From contig NC_088117.1 in assembly GCF_036370855.1 (NCBI RefSeq), positions 1,054,001-1,118,000 on the forward strand: a DNA stretch of 64,000 nt, written 5' to 3'. Shown here in pieces: positions 35,651 through 45,857 of the stretch; positions within the stretch are counted from its first letter, which is position 1, and each line of letters starts with the position of its first letter. The notes under the pieces are model-generated. The model was not told where the DNA came from. It saw nothing but the letters and a program-made list of their open reading frames with translations, and ran no database searches. The position numbers and the translations under genes were made by a program. Source of the DNA: Dromaius novaehollandiae (lineage: Eukaryota; Chordata; Aves; Casuariiformes; Dromaiidae).

Positions 35651-36764
35651 ATTGTATTTTCAAAATACTCCCTATATACTCAGAGAAGATCAGGATCTTT
35701 ATAAAACGCAGCCAGTCTCTTCTTTTTAATTCAGGCCAGTAGAGGGAGTGATGACTGCTATATGTAGAGTACACAAACAAACCCAAGAGAAAAAAATAGG
35801 ACTCCGTCTGCCTGTCGACTGTCTGTCTCACTGCTAATAACCCTAACCATCAGCCTATAGAGTCATGCTTTTTCTAGCAGCCAGGATGATAGCAAGTCCA
35901 ACCAGTAGAACTAACTTCATAGTCTGATGACAACTGCATTAGAGTGAGAGGTGGGAGAGGTGAGTTTGAACCCCGTCCCACTAAAGTTAGCTTTAAGGTC
36001 AGGTTTGCCACTTCTAGGATGAACACACTACAGAAGTATGACAATTCTTTCCTGTAATACCTCTTTAAAAAGAGTAAATAACAAAAGAAGTGCAAAGGTC
36101 ATTGAGATTTTCATCACAAAGTACCTGGGAAACTTCAAATAATGTATTAAGCAAAATGAATATTTTTCATTTTGATTAATTTTGTAAAATCTTCTGTCCC
36201 TCAGAAGATGAGGGCCCTCCTGGGCCCTTATTCTAGGCAAGGTGCAACATGCCCTATTTCTTTTCTATTTCATTCTAACTCAAATCAATAGTGTCAGTGC
36301 TTACTGTAATAGTAGTTTTCCAGTGAACAGTAGCCTGAAGCTGGTGGTGTTTGGGTTTTTTTTTTAACAAACTGTTATAAGAATGGGGGCTTTAACAATC
36401 ACATTTGGTTTACAGTTTATCCATGACCTCTGAAACTGATTTCATTTTTTAAATGCTTATTTCTCACCTTACAGGAACCATACAGGACCCTCCATAATCC
36501 TTGAAGACTGATACTATGTGATTGGAACAAAAATAGCACAGCACAGATGGTTAAGGAACGGGACAACAAAGACAGTTCAAGATGCTGCTGGAAGCAAACT
36601 ACACATTCAGTTAACTGGAGTTTAAGTATTACTTTATGCTCTCTTGCTGTTCTTAATGCTGCTCAGGGCAAGCAGCCTGTGTTGACACAGTGCCCTTTGC
36701 TTCCAAAGCTCCAGCTTTGTAAGGTCATTCTCTCTTTGCTAATCAACAAATATAGGTCCACTTT
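35651..36764. other. Flank of the minus-strand provirus; no gene recognised
   Basis: AT-rich. A tRNA-like phrase, GAGTTTGAACCCC at about 35960, may be a SINE remnant but lacks a matching A box nearby. Confidence 0.4.
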
Positions 36765-37519
36765 TGTTGTCCGAAAAGCGGATTCGTTGCCTGGTGTGCA
36801 ATAAGCCAATAATTACACACTCAGCAGAGACATTGGCTTATTTAGTTCAGAGTTGCGCAAGCCTGGGTGCTCGGTGGTTTCCCACAAATCAAGCACCCCC
36901 CTCCAACTTTTCAAGTAGCATCAAGACAAACACATTGGCAGGTTTGCAGCTTTCCCTTTTGCACTGATTGGTTAGTGATTTCTTCATTCCCTGGCTCCCA
37001 CCCCTGCCTCTCAAGGTCCTGATGAGGGGAGATAGTAATTTCAGCAACTGACACTGCCCCAGCAGGGTCAGTAGGTGTTATCTCCCAAGGTCCTGACGAA
37101 GAGGATATAATCCAGACCCCTTAATTAACATTGTTTCAACAGTGAGAGGAGGCTTTGCTTCCCAAGGTCCTGGCGCCCAAGCAGGCCTTATTTCAAAGCC
37201 TTGACATCCTCCCTTTCGGAGAGTAGGGCACAGGAATGCAGACTGCTTGTAACTCCCTTATCTTTCCAGCCTGCGCCAGCTGTGGGGCCCTTTCTTACTG
37301 AACTAGGAGTACGGCCTAAGGCTTCAGCACATTTAGCTACTCATGCTAAGCAAGTGTGCGGCCTAAGGCTTCAGCAAATTTAGCTACTCATGCTAAGCAA
37401 ATTTTATCTAAGTGGCTACCTCTAGACAGCTTCAGTTTTTTAGAAAAGAGAGATAGAAGTTATCCTAATCTACCTACTTCAAACATTCTTTCTGAGCTTC
37501 CCAGGGTTGTCTTGTAACA
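36765..37519 (-). repeat. 3' LTR of the class I provirus
   Basis: 755 bp, closely similar to 43846-44718 but with two structural differences. It carries a private tandem duplication of about 43 bp (37311-37353 and 37358-37400). It also lacks a block of about 150 bp present in the 5' LTR at roughly 44487-44640. Confidence 0.92.
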
Positions 37520-37521
37520 AT

Positions 37522-37531
37522 TCCCCCTTTT
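37522..37531 (-). other. Polypurine tract
   Basis: Minus strand AAAAGGGGGA, two bases from the 3' LTR start, the expected place for plus-strand priming. Confidence 0.85.
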
Positions 37532-37555
37532 GAGACTTAGATGATCATATTAGTC

Positions 37556-38327
37556 TCACTCTTTTAAAATCTTTCCCATATTACTTTTGTAAATGCATTG
37601 AATCACTACATAAATGCATACAAAAACTACTAACACCATTCCCAAAATTGTTAAACAGTTTTTAACCCGTGAGCTTACATCAGGGAACCAGGAAGTCAAC
37701 CATTTCCATGTTTCTTCAAATCCGAAAGAAGTATCATCTTTCTGAACCCCACGTAAGATTTCAGTCTGCTTCCAGATTTCATTTAGATCGGCAGAAATTC
37801 TCCTGCTTTGATCCACATATACACAGCAACCAGTGTTTATTACTGTACATACTCCTCCCTGAGATGCCAATAACATAGCAATTTTTATAACCTCCTACCT
37901 TAATGGCTCCAGTACAGTTGATCGGTTGTTTTCCATAAAGTACAGTTTTCTCCCACCATTTATTACTATTATTACATCTTCGGATACATTGATAATAATC
38001 TCCTGTCACACTCTGAAATTCCCATTCCTGTTCGGTTGTTTCATCATATTTCCTTTGATCACTGTCATTTCTTATCTGTTGTATAAATTCCATAAAGGAA
38101 AAATTAAGAGGCACTCCAATTAGCGGGAAGCCCTTGTTGGAATGGCCAGGGAAGTGGGTACGCACCCAGCAATCCCTCCGGTTAACTAGCTTCATAGATT
38201 TCGTAATTACTTCCAAATGGAGATTGTGACTCCAAAATCCTTCCTGATTCCCTTTAATTGCTTGGCTCAGGGAACCTAGAAAAACTAACCACCACATTTC
38301 TCCCCTGGTTGTTAAGGAGAACATCAT
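37556..38327 (-). pseudogene. env: Defective env, SU start fused to TM end
   Basis: The reading starts at 38327 with a signal-like hydrophobic stretch (WWLVFLGSLSQA) and a Cys-rich surface-unit beginning. Near 37900 it passes directly into transmembrane-subunit sequence: a CTVINTGCC motif, the C-X6-CC pattern of gamma-type TM subunits, lies at about 37820-37850 in another frame. A hydrophobic anchor (ILGMVLVVFVCIYVVIQC) follows at about 37585-37640. Most of SU, the cleavage site and the fusion peptide are absent, and the two parts are out of frame. No functional envelope is encoded. Confidence 0.85.
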
Positions 38328-38405
38328 TTTTACACAGATACCATAACAACGATATTAACCCTATTCCTAACAAACAGATTAAAGCAATTCTTCCCTGAAG
38401 ACAAT

Positions 38406-41365
38406 CTAAATTTGAAACCGATTCGCTTCTAATACAACTCGTAACGTTAAAGGCTGAACTTGTTCAGCTTTCCACATCTCTCGAGGCACTGCTTTCACTC
38501 GGGTGTAGTGGATCCAGGAACCAATTCCCTGCAGTTTCACAGCAGTATTTGTTGTTAGTAGTACAAGATATGGTCCTCTCCATTTTTCTGTCAACGGCTC
38601 ATCCTTCCAGGTCCAAAGATGTACTTGATCTCCCGGCTGGAATGAATGTACAGGTGAATCTAAAAGTACGGGAGATCTTAACTGGATGTACCTACGGAGA
38701 GAAGTAAGAACCTCTGCCATAGACAAGAGAGAATCCCTTAAAATTTGATCGCCCTTAACGTGCATCTGAATGTCATTTCCAGTTAAATTGACAGTGTAAG
38801 GTTTACCATACAGAATCTCAAATGGACCAACTTTCTCCCTAACCCTGGGGGTTATTCTGATTCTTAATAATGCCAGAGGTAAAACATCAGTCCATTTCAT
38901 CTGAGTCTCCTGACACAATTTTCCTCTCTCTCTCTTCATTGTTTGAGTCATTCTTTCCACTTTTCCACTGCACTGTGGCCTCCAGGGGGTATGTAAATCC
39001 CATTTAATTTGTGCTATTTTTGAGATTTCCTGTACTATTTCTGCTATAAAATGAGGTGCCCTATCCAAAGAAAATCCTTCTGGTACCCCAAATCTTGCTT
39101 TGATTTCTTTTAATAACATTTTCACTACCTCCCTTGCTTTATTGGTGCGACACAGGAAAGCCTCAGGCCATCCTGAAAAGCTGTCAACAATTACCAACAA
39201 GTATTTATATCCATTACAGCTTGGTAATTCAGAAAAATCAATTTGCCAGTAATCCTCAGGCATGATGCCCCTTTTTACTTCCCCTGGGGAGGGGGGGGCT
39301 TCTTCTGAATCTTGGGATTATTTCTAAGACAGATTTCACATTTTTGTGTAATACCCTTTGCAATTATTAACATACTAACTCCCACAGCAACTCTTTTACC
39401 TGTTTCAACCGATGCCTCGGCTCCCATGTGGCTACTATCATGTATTTGCTCCATCAGCTTCTTCATTATCAGCAAAGTTACCACACATTGTCCAGGAGAT
39501 GCTACCCACCATCCTTCGGAAGTCTTGATGCATTTCAGTATTTCTGCTAATTTATTTTCTTTTTCAGTGTCTACCGGAATTTCCATTCTTAGCGTTCTCT
39601 CTGGAACTAAGGCTGCCACCGACACGAATAGTGCTGCCCTTTTTGCAGCCTCATCGGCCCTTTTGTTCCCTTTAACTATGACAGTCTGTCTGGACTGGTG
39701 CGCTTTGCAATGCATTACTGCTATTTCTTTGGGGTTATTAGCTGCTTCCGGTAGCTCCATAATCTCCTTACTCTATTTTATAGGATTCCCTTGAGAAGAT
39801 AGCAATCCTCTTTCCTTCCAAATTGCGCCATGGGCATGTATAACCCCAAAGGCGTATTCTGACTCTGTAAACACATTGGTCCGTTTTCCTTCCGATACTT
39901 CCAGAGCCTGGCTTAAAGCAATCAGTTCTGCTTTCTGGGCAGATGTATTTGCTGGCAGCGATCTTGCTTCGATTTCTTCTTCCAAAGTGACAACAGCATC
40001 TCCAGCCCTTCTTTCTCCCTTTATTATAAAACTGCTCCCATCAGTAAATAATTCCCAATCTGGATTCTGCAATGGAATATCTCTCAAATCCGGACGGCTG
40101 GAATACGCTCGCGCAAGAGTTTGCAGGCAGTCATGAGCCAACCTCCCCTCCTCATCAAGTGGTAATAAAGATGCCAGATTAAGGGTATTAGACACTTTCA
40201 TGGTTCCATCTTCTGGCTCAAGTATTACTGCTTGGTATTGCACCATCCTACTCGCGGATAACCAGTGATGCCCCTTCTGTCCTAAAACTGCTGCAACAGC
40301 ATGTGGCACATAAACAGTCACCTTTTGTCCCAACGTCAATTTTCCTGCTTCTTGTATCAACAACACAGCAGCTGCAACTGCTCTCCGGCATCCTGGCCAC
40401 CCTGCACTCACTTTATCCAAGTGTTTTGGAAAGTAAGCCACAGGTCTTTTCCAGTTTCCTAAAGTCTGTACGAGCACTCCCAACGCCTGGTGCCCTCTCT
40501 CATGTACGTAAAGGTCAAATGGCTTTGTTAGGTTTGGAAGTCCTAATGTGGGAGCACTCATGACAGCAATCTTGATTTCATCAAATCCTTTTCGGCACTC
40601 TGGAGTCCACTCCAGCAAGTCTCCCGGCCCCTTAACAGCTTCATAGAGAGGCTTTGCCATTAATCCAAAATTAGGTATCCACAGGCGACACCCCCCGGCC
40701 ATTCCTAAAAATCCCCTAAGGTCTCGTCTTCATTTTCGGGGGGCGATCTGACAAATCGCTTCTTTCCTTTTGATTCCTAATTTTCTTTCCCCCTGGGATA
40801 TTTCAAAGCCTAGATAGATTACGCTTTCCTTCGTGATCTGTACTTTTTTCTGAGACACCCTATATCCCGCTGTTGCCCCCAAATTTAATAAACTGATGCT
40901 TGTTTCTCTACATTCTTCAGTCGTGTCTGCCCCCAATAAGATATCGTCCACATACTGTAATAAGGTAGTGGTATCTGTCTTACCTTGCCATAATTCTAAT
41001 TCTCTTGCGAGTACCTTACCAAAAATTGTAGGGCTGTTCTTGAATCCTTGCGGGAGTACTGTCCAGCACAACTGCTTTTTGCGTCTCGTTGTAGGACTTT
41101 CCCAGTCAAAGGCGAATAATTGTTGACTTTGTTCCTCCACAGGGATACAGAAGAAAGCATCTTTTAAATCCAATACTGTAAAATAGACATTTGAATCATT
41201 TGTTGTCGTTAACCAAGTGTGTGGACTGAGTACCACTGGGTGCACATCAGTCGCTATCTGGTTAATAGCTCGCAAATCCTGTACTAGACGATATTCTTGT
41301 GAATGTGGTTTTTTAACAGGCAGGATTGGATTATTGTACTCGGATTGACAGTCTCGCAACAGTCC
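38406..41365 (-). pseudogene. pol: Defective pol: RT, RNase H, integrase
   Basis: RT is recognised by LPQGFKNSPTIF and the catalytic YVDD (QYVDDILLG, about 40945). RNase H follows (ELFTDGSSFI, then AHQSRQTVIVKGNKRADEAA). The integrase has an H-H-C-C zinc motif (ending CEICLRN), then core residues in IDFSEL, LDRAPHF and GKVERM, so the DDE positions look kept. In-frame stops lie at 40730 (inside RT) and 39773 (in RNase H), and there is a frameshift near 39265 between the zinc motif and the integrase core. Gamma-like by these motifs. Confidence 0.9.
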
Positions 41366-41986
41366 CTACTTTAAGAAATTAGTAATGATAGGCTCCGGTC
41401 CAACACGGGCCTCTAACTTCATGGGATGCTGTTTTCGCCTTACCGATTTAGCTCCTTGTTTTAAGTCCACCTGTACCGGTTCTACATATCTGGCTCTCCC
41501 AGGTTTCTGCATTGCCCACACAAAAGGGACTACTGTGTCCATTACTTCGGAGGGAATTGCGCTTGGTCCACTCTCCACCTGTTCAGAATCCAGTGCTTTC
41601 TGCAACATAGAGGCTTGTGCTTTCCAGGCACCATTTTGTGGAATGTGCACCTGAACTTTGTTTTTATCAAAGATTATCTGTGCCCCCAGTTTATTCAGTA
41701 AATCCCTCCCCATTAGGGGTAATGGGCATTCTGGCACATATGAGAATTCATGTGTTAACACTCTATTTCCTATTTTACATTTAATTGGTTGAAAGAAAGG
41801 TTTGACCTCTCGCTTTCCCGTGGCCCCAATTGCTGGCATAGAGAATTTACTCATTGGTCCCTTACAGCTGTCTAATACCGAATACATTGCTCCAGTGTCT
41901 ACTAAAAATTTAACTGTTTTGTTCCCCAGCTTTACTGAAAGCAGGGGTCCAGCTGGGGAATCCAGTTTCTCAACCCCCAGTCCCCA
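41366..41986 (-). pseudogene. pro: Retroviral protease region
   Basis: The active-site motif LVDTGAMYSVL is at about 41880-41912, followed by LMGRDLLNKLGA. It lies in the same frame as gag, after a TGA at 41987. A stop at 41366 separates it from RT in the same frame. Confidence 0.88.
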
Positions 41987-43273
41987 TCAGTCTGAATCTT
42001 CTGTACTGATCAGGAGCAAATCTGCCTCTGGAACAGATACAGACGGAGGTTTCCAGTGATCTGATTGTTTCTTCGGGCACTCACTTCCCCAGTGCCCCTT
42101 CTCCCTACAGATCGCACGTCGGTCTCTCCTCAGTGAAATTCTATTTCCCAAATTCCCTCCTACTCTATGCCCTCTGCCACATCCTCGTCCTTTTGGAAAG
42201 CCTCTTCCCCAAGAGGAAGTTTGTGCCTGGGCAAATGCAGCTGCCAAGATTGCAGCGTTTTGCCTCTTATCTTTCAGTTTCTCCTTCTGCTTTTCCTTTC
42301 TCTCTGCTTCTTCCCTGTTATTGTACACCTTAGATGCAATTTCTATTAATTGCGACATTGACATCCCCAACATACCATCTACTTTCTGAAGCTTTCTCCT
42401 TCTAGCTGGTGCCAATTGTCCTACAAATAATGTAGTAAAAGTCGTCTGGTTCGCTTCGTCCTCGGGATCCAAGTCTGTCCATTTTCGGGCGGTTTCACAT
42501 AACCGCTCGTAAAATGCAGAGGGATCCTCATTCTCACCCTGTGCGACTTGATATAGTTCTGCAATATTCTTGGGCCTAGGTACTCCATGCTTTACCCCAT
42601 ATAATATTAACTGTTGCTACTGTTTAGTCATTAACCTGCCTGCCCCTGTATTTTGATCCCAATCTGCTTCTTGGGCCGGCGGAAAACGGTTCGCTCCATC
42701 TCTAGCACTTTCTCTTTCATTTTCCTCTCGAGCTGTGTCCAATACCAGTCTCTTCTCCTCAGGTGCAAGCAAAGTATTTAAAAGCACCTGTAAATCCTGC
42801 CAGGCTGGGTTATGATTCGCAATTATCATTTTAAAGGATTGATACATCTTTTCTGGATTTTCTCGGTACGACCCGGCAGACTCCTTCCGATTCATTCAAT
42901 CTGGAGTTGAAAACGGCACCTTCGCATCTACAGGCAGTCCGTCTGGTCCCACTGCTTGACGCAGCGCGGCCTCAATCACAGCATTTTGTTGAGCCCGAGT
43001 AGCCTGAGTTCTGCCTGCAATTGGGCTACATGCCTCACTTCCTTTACCTCTGCCATCGACACTATCTTGATCTCTTTCCGGAGAGACCAATAATTGTACA
43101 TCCTCTTCCTCATCACCCACTTTTAAACATCTTTTCCCAATGCTACAAGCAGAGCAACACCGAGGCATTTTCTCTTTGTCTTCCATCATCATTAACACAT
43201 TGGAGTCAGAGACCAATAGCTTACATTTTTTTCTTCTTTCATGATCATTTCTCAGAGAGAAAAACAAACCCAC
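41987..43273 (-). pseudogene. gag: Defective gag
   Basis: One frame with stops at 42896 and 42617. It contains capsid sequence (NHNPAWQDLQVLLNTLL), a major-homology-like stretch (SAFYERLCETARK) at about 42500, and a single CCHC knuckle (CREKGHWGSEC) at about 42085-42115. One zinc knuckle is typical of gamma-type nucleocapsid. It ends at the TGA at 41987-41989. Confidence 0.88.
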
Positions 43274-43821
43274 CTATGGGACCTCATCCCATTTGTTCTG
43301 TCTTCTGCAAAACAACATAAGTGGCAAAATTGTATTCTAGTTTAGTGTTCCCATTTCTGGCCATTTTCCCTCATCCTCCACTTTATACATTGGCCACCAC
43401 TGAGTACAGTATTCCTTTCATTTTCTCCTTGTTACAGGATCCCCATCAAACTTATCCCAATGTTTCAGGATGCATCCTAAAGGAGAACAGGGGGATACCC
43501 CTGCAGATTGTCCTGTTCCCATATTATTACCCTTAAAAGAACATTCTTACCAATTATGCTTTCGTACACTCCAGTCGGCACTGTCCAAATGTGTACAAAG
43601 CTTACACTGGGTTACCACAACCAATTGCCCCTATATCATACCCTCGATGCAATGTCTCTTAATAATTACTGCGTTGCACCTTTGAGCCGCTTACCCGCTC
43701 CGACTGGGGAGGGTGCGCGCGGAGTCCCCGAACAAAACGGTCGGTGCGCGCTGGAGTCCGAAGAGCAGCGTCTCCCCGCCGGGAACTGGCAAGATGATCC
43801 AGGCAAGGCTTTACAGGGAGG

Positions 43822-43839
43822 GTCCCATCTGGGTCGCCA
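43822..43839 (-). other. Primer-binding site, tRNA-Arg type
   Basis: Minus strand TGGCGACCCAGATGGGAC, six bases after the 5' LTR end. It is complementary to the 3' end of a vertebrate tRNA-Arg (CCG anticodon) as I recall it, including the CCA tail. This would place the element among R-type class I ERVs. Confidence 0.75.
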
Positions 43840-43845
43840 GAAAAC

Positions 43846-44718
43846 TGTTGTCCAAAAAGCGGATTCGTTGCCCGGTGTGCAATAAGCCAATAATTACACA
43901 CTCAGCAGAGACATTGGCTTATTTAGCTCAGAGCTGCGCAAGCCTGGGTGCTCGGTGGTTTCCCACAAATCAAGCACCCGCCTCCAGCTTTTCAAGTAGC
44001 ATCAAGACAAACACATTGGCAGGTTTGCAACTTTCCCTTTTGCACTGGTTGGTCAGGGATTTCTTCATTGCCCGGGTCCCGCCCCTGTCTCTCAAGGTCC
44101 TGAGGAGGAGATGGTCATTCCAGCAACTGACACTGCCCCAGCAGGGACAGCAGGTGTTATCTCCCAAGGTCCTGACGAGGAGGAGATAGTCCAGACCTCC
44201 TAATGAACACTGCTCCCGCAGTGAGAGGAGGCTTTGTCTCCCAGGCTCCTGGCGCCCAAGCAGGCCTTATTTCAAAGCCTTGACATCCTCCCTTTCGGAG
44301 TGTGAAGCGCAGGAATGCAACCTGCTTGTAACTCCCTCATTTTTCCAGCCTCCACCAGCTCCGGGGCCCTTTCTCACTGGACTAGGAGTGCGGCCTAAGG
44401 CTCCAGCAAATTCAGCTAGTCATGCTAAGCAAGTTTTATACAAGTTGTGCGAAGCGGCTACCTCTAGACAGCTTGAGTTCAATAATTGACAGTCCAGGTC
44501 CCAAGGTCTTCAGTTAGGGATACGTGCACCTCCAGTTCTTTTGCCAAATTGGCAATATGTACCTAGAAATAAAACATTTTGATTTAATGTTTCTTTTAGG
44601 GCTTTAGCAGTTCTAGGATGCCCTTGATTAAAGAATGCTTCTTTTCAGAAAATAGAAGTTATCCTAAACTACCTAGTTTGAACATTCTTTCTGAGCTTCC
44701 CAGGGTTGTCTTGTAACA
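43846..44718 (-). repeat. 5' LTR of the class I provirus
   Basis: 873 bp, TG...CA ends, high similarity to 36765-37519. It carries the extra block at 44487-44640 that contains AAATAAAACATTTTG. That block also occurs in the LTR fragment at 44719-45045, so its absence from the 3' LTR is a deletion there rather than an insertion here. Confidence 0.92.
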
Positions 44719-45045
44719 GTTTCCCACAAATCAAGCACACTCCCCCGCCTTTTCAAGTAGCATTTTTACAAACACATTGCAAGGTTTGCAACTTTCCCTT
44801 TTACACTGATTGGAGAGTAATGTACAGACAATTATACTACTGCTTACACACCAATTTACTACTACACATGCTCGGGGAGGGGTCTTCACCCGGGCGTGGG
44901 GCTTTTTGACCTGTGGGAGTGATTTTTTGTGTTTTATGGAGGACAGTTCAGTTAGGGATAGATGCACCTCCAATTCTTTTGCCAAACTGGCAACACGTAC
45001 GGAGAAATACAGCATTTTGATGTAGTGTTTCTTTAGGGCTTTAGC
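44719..45045 (-). repeat. Internally deleted LTR fragment of the same family
   Basis: Starts immediately after the provirus with TTTCCCACAAATCAAGCAC, matching the LTR segment at 43963-43981. It continues with TTTGCAACTTTCCCTTTT, then skips to CAGTTAGGGATAGATGCACC (compare 44510) and ends GGGCTTTAGCAG. It is a second, older LTR with its middle missing. Confidence 0.85.
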
Positions 45046-45504
45046 AGGCAGAGTCCCAGCGGGGCGGGGGAGGAGAGCTGGGGCACAGGCTTGGCCCTGG
45101 AGCCCCCCCGCCTGTCAGCAGCTGCCCCCGGGCCAGCTCCAGAAGCGCAGAGCTGGCGCCGGCGCTGGGGCAGAGCGGCGGCAGCGGGGCGCGAAGGAGA
45201 GCAGCGAGCGAGGCCGGAGCAGGCGCTGGCGCGGAGCTGCCGAGCAGCGAGGCGAGCGCAGGGGCGCGAGCGTGTGGGCAGAGAGCCGGGCTGCCCCCGA
45301 GGGGCTCCTCGAGGGCGGCAGCAGCACCCCCGGCCGCCAGCATGCCCGGGCTGCCCGCACAGGGCGGCGCCGGCGCCGGCGCGCGGAGGGAGCGCGGGCC
45401 GCGGCGGGGGTGCGCGGCCCCCTGCGCCTCCCGCGCGGAGGGCGCCCCTGAGCTCACAGAGGGGCCCCGCGCTGCGCCGCGCCGCGCCCTGAGCTCACAG
45501 AGGG

Positions 45505-45612
45505 GCCCCGCGCTGCGCTGCGCTGCGTCGTGCTGCGCGGTGTTGCGCTGCGCTGCGCTGCGCTGCGCTGCGGTGCAGTGCGGGGCTCTGCGCTGCGTCG
45601 TGCTGCGGGGCG
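45505..45612 (+). repeat. (CTGCG)n pentanucleotide array
   Basis: GCTGCGCTGCGCTGCG-type units with interruptions (TCGTGCTGCG, GTGCAGTGCG), about 100 bp, 130 bp upstream of the start codon of the unrecognised gene. Confidence 0.85.
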
Positions 45613-45739
45613 GTGCAGGGCGGGGTGCTGCAGGGCGGGGTTTTGCGCGGGGCTGTGCCGCGCCGCGCCCCGCAGACGCCGCTCCGCGCGCGCGTTGCTC
45701 GAGGGCGCCGGCGGGGGGCGGCTGCTGGCGCCGGGCAGC

Positions 45740-45857
45740 ATGGTGCGAGCGCGGGGGGCGTCCGGCGCCGGGCGGCGCCTGCTGCTGCTGCTCGGGCTCC
45801 TGGCGGCGCTGCGTGCCCGGGACAGCCGGGCTGCTCCGCGGGCAGCGCCGGGCCCAG
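45740..45857 (+). CDS. Unrecognised gene, exon 1: signal peptide
   Basis: ATG at 45740 in a GCAGC ATGG context. Encodes MVRARGASGAGRR followed by the hydrophobic core LLLLLGLLAAL, then RARDSRAAPRAAPGP. Donor CAG|GTAGGG, phase 1 out. Confidence 0.7.

Larger units (their letters stand above)
36765..44718 (-). mobile_element. Class I (gamma-like) endogenous retrovirus, near full length
   Basis: About 7.95 kb bounded by LTRs that begin TGTTACAAG and end ACAACA on the minus strand. In minus order: 5' LTR 44718-43846, primer-binding site 43839-43822, gag, protease, RT-RNase H-integrase, remnant env, polypurine tract 37531-37522, 3' LTR 37519-36765. Gag and protease share one reading frame across a TGA, as in gammaretroviruses that read through the gag stop. 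Several stops, a frameshift and a large env deletion make it defective. I see no convincing target-site duplication: CTTT precedes 36765 and GTTT follows 44718. Confidence 0.92.

Noticed and set aside
33000-36760. Neighbour genes expected from mammalian synteny (for example DUSP28 or RNPEPL1)
   Set aside because: No catalytic motif or exon of either was recognised on either strand, so they were not called.
39312-39794. 160-codon plus-strand open frame
   Set aside because: It is the antisense of the provirus RNase H/integrase region and has no independent features.
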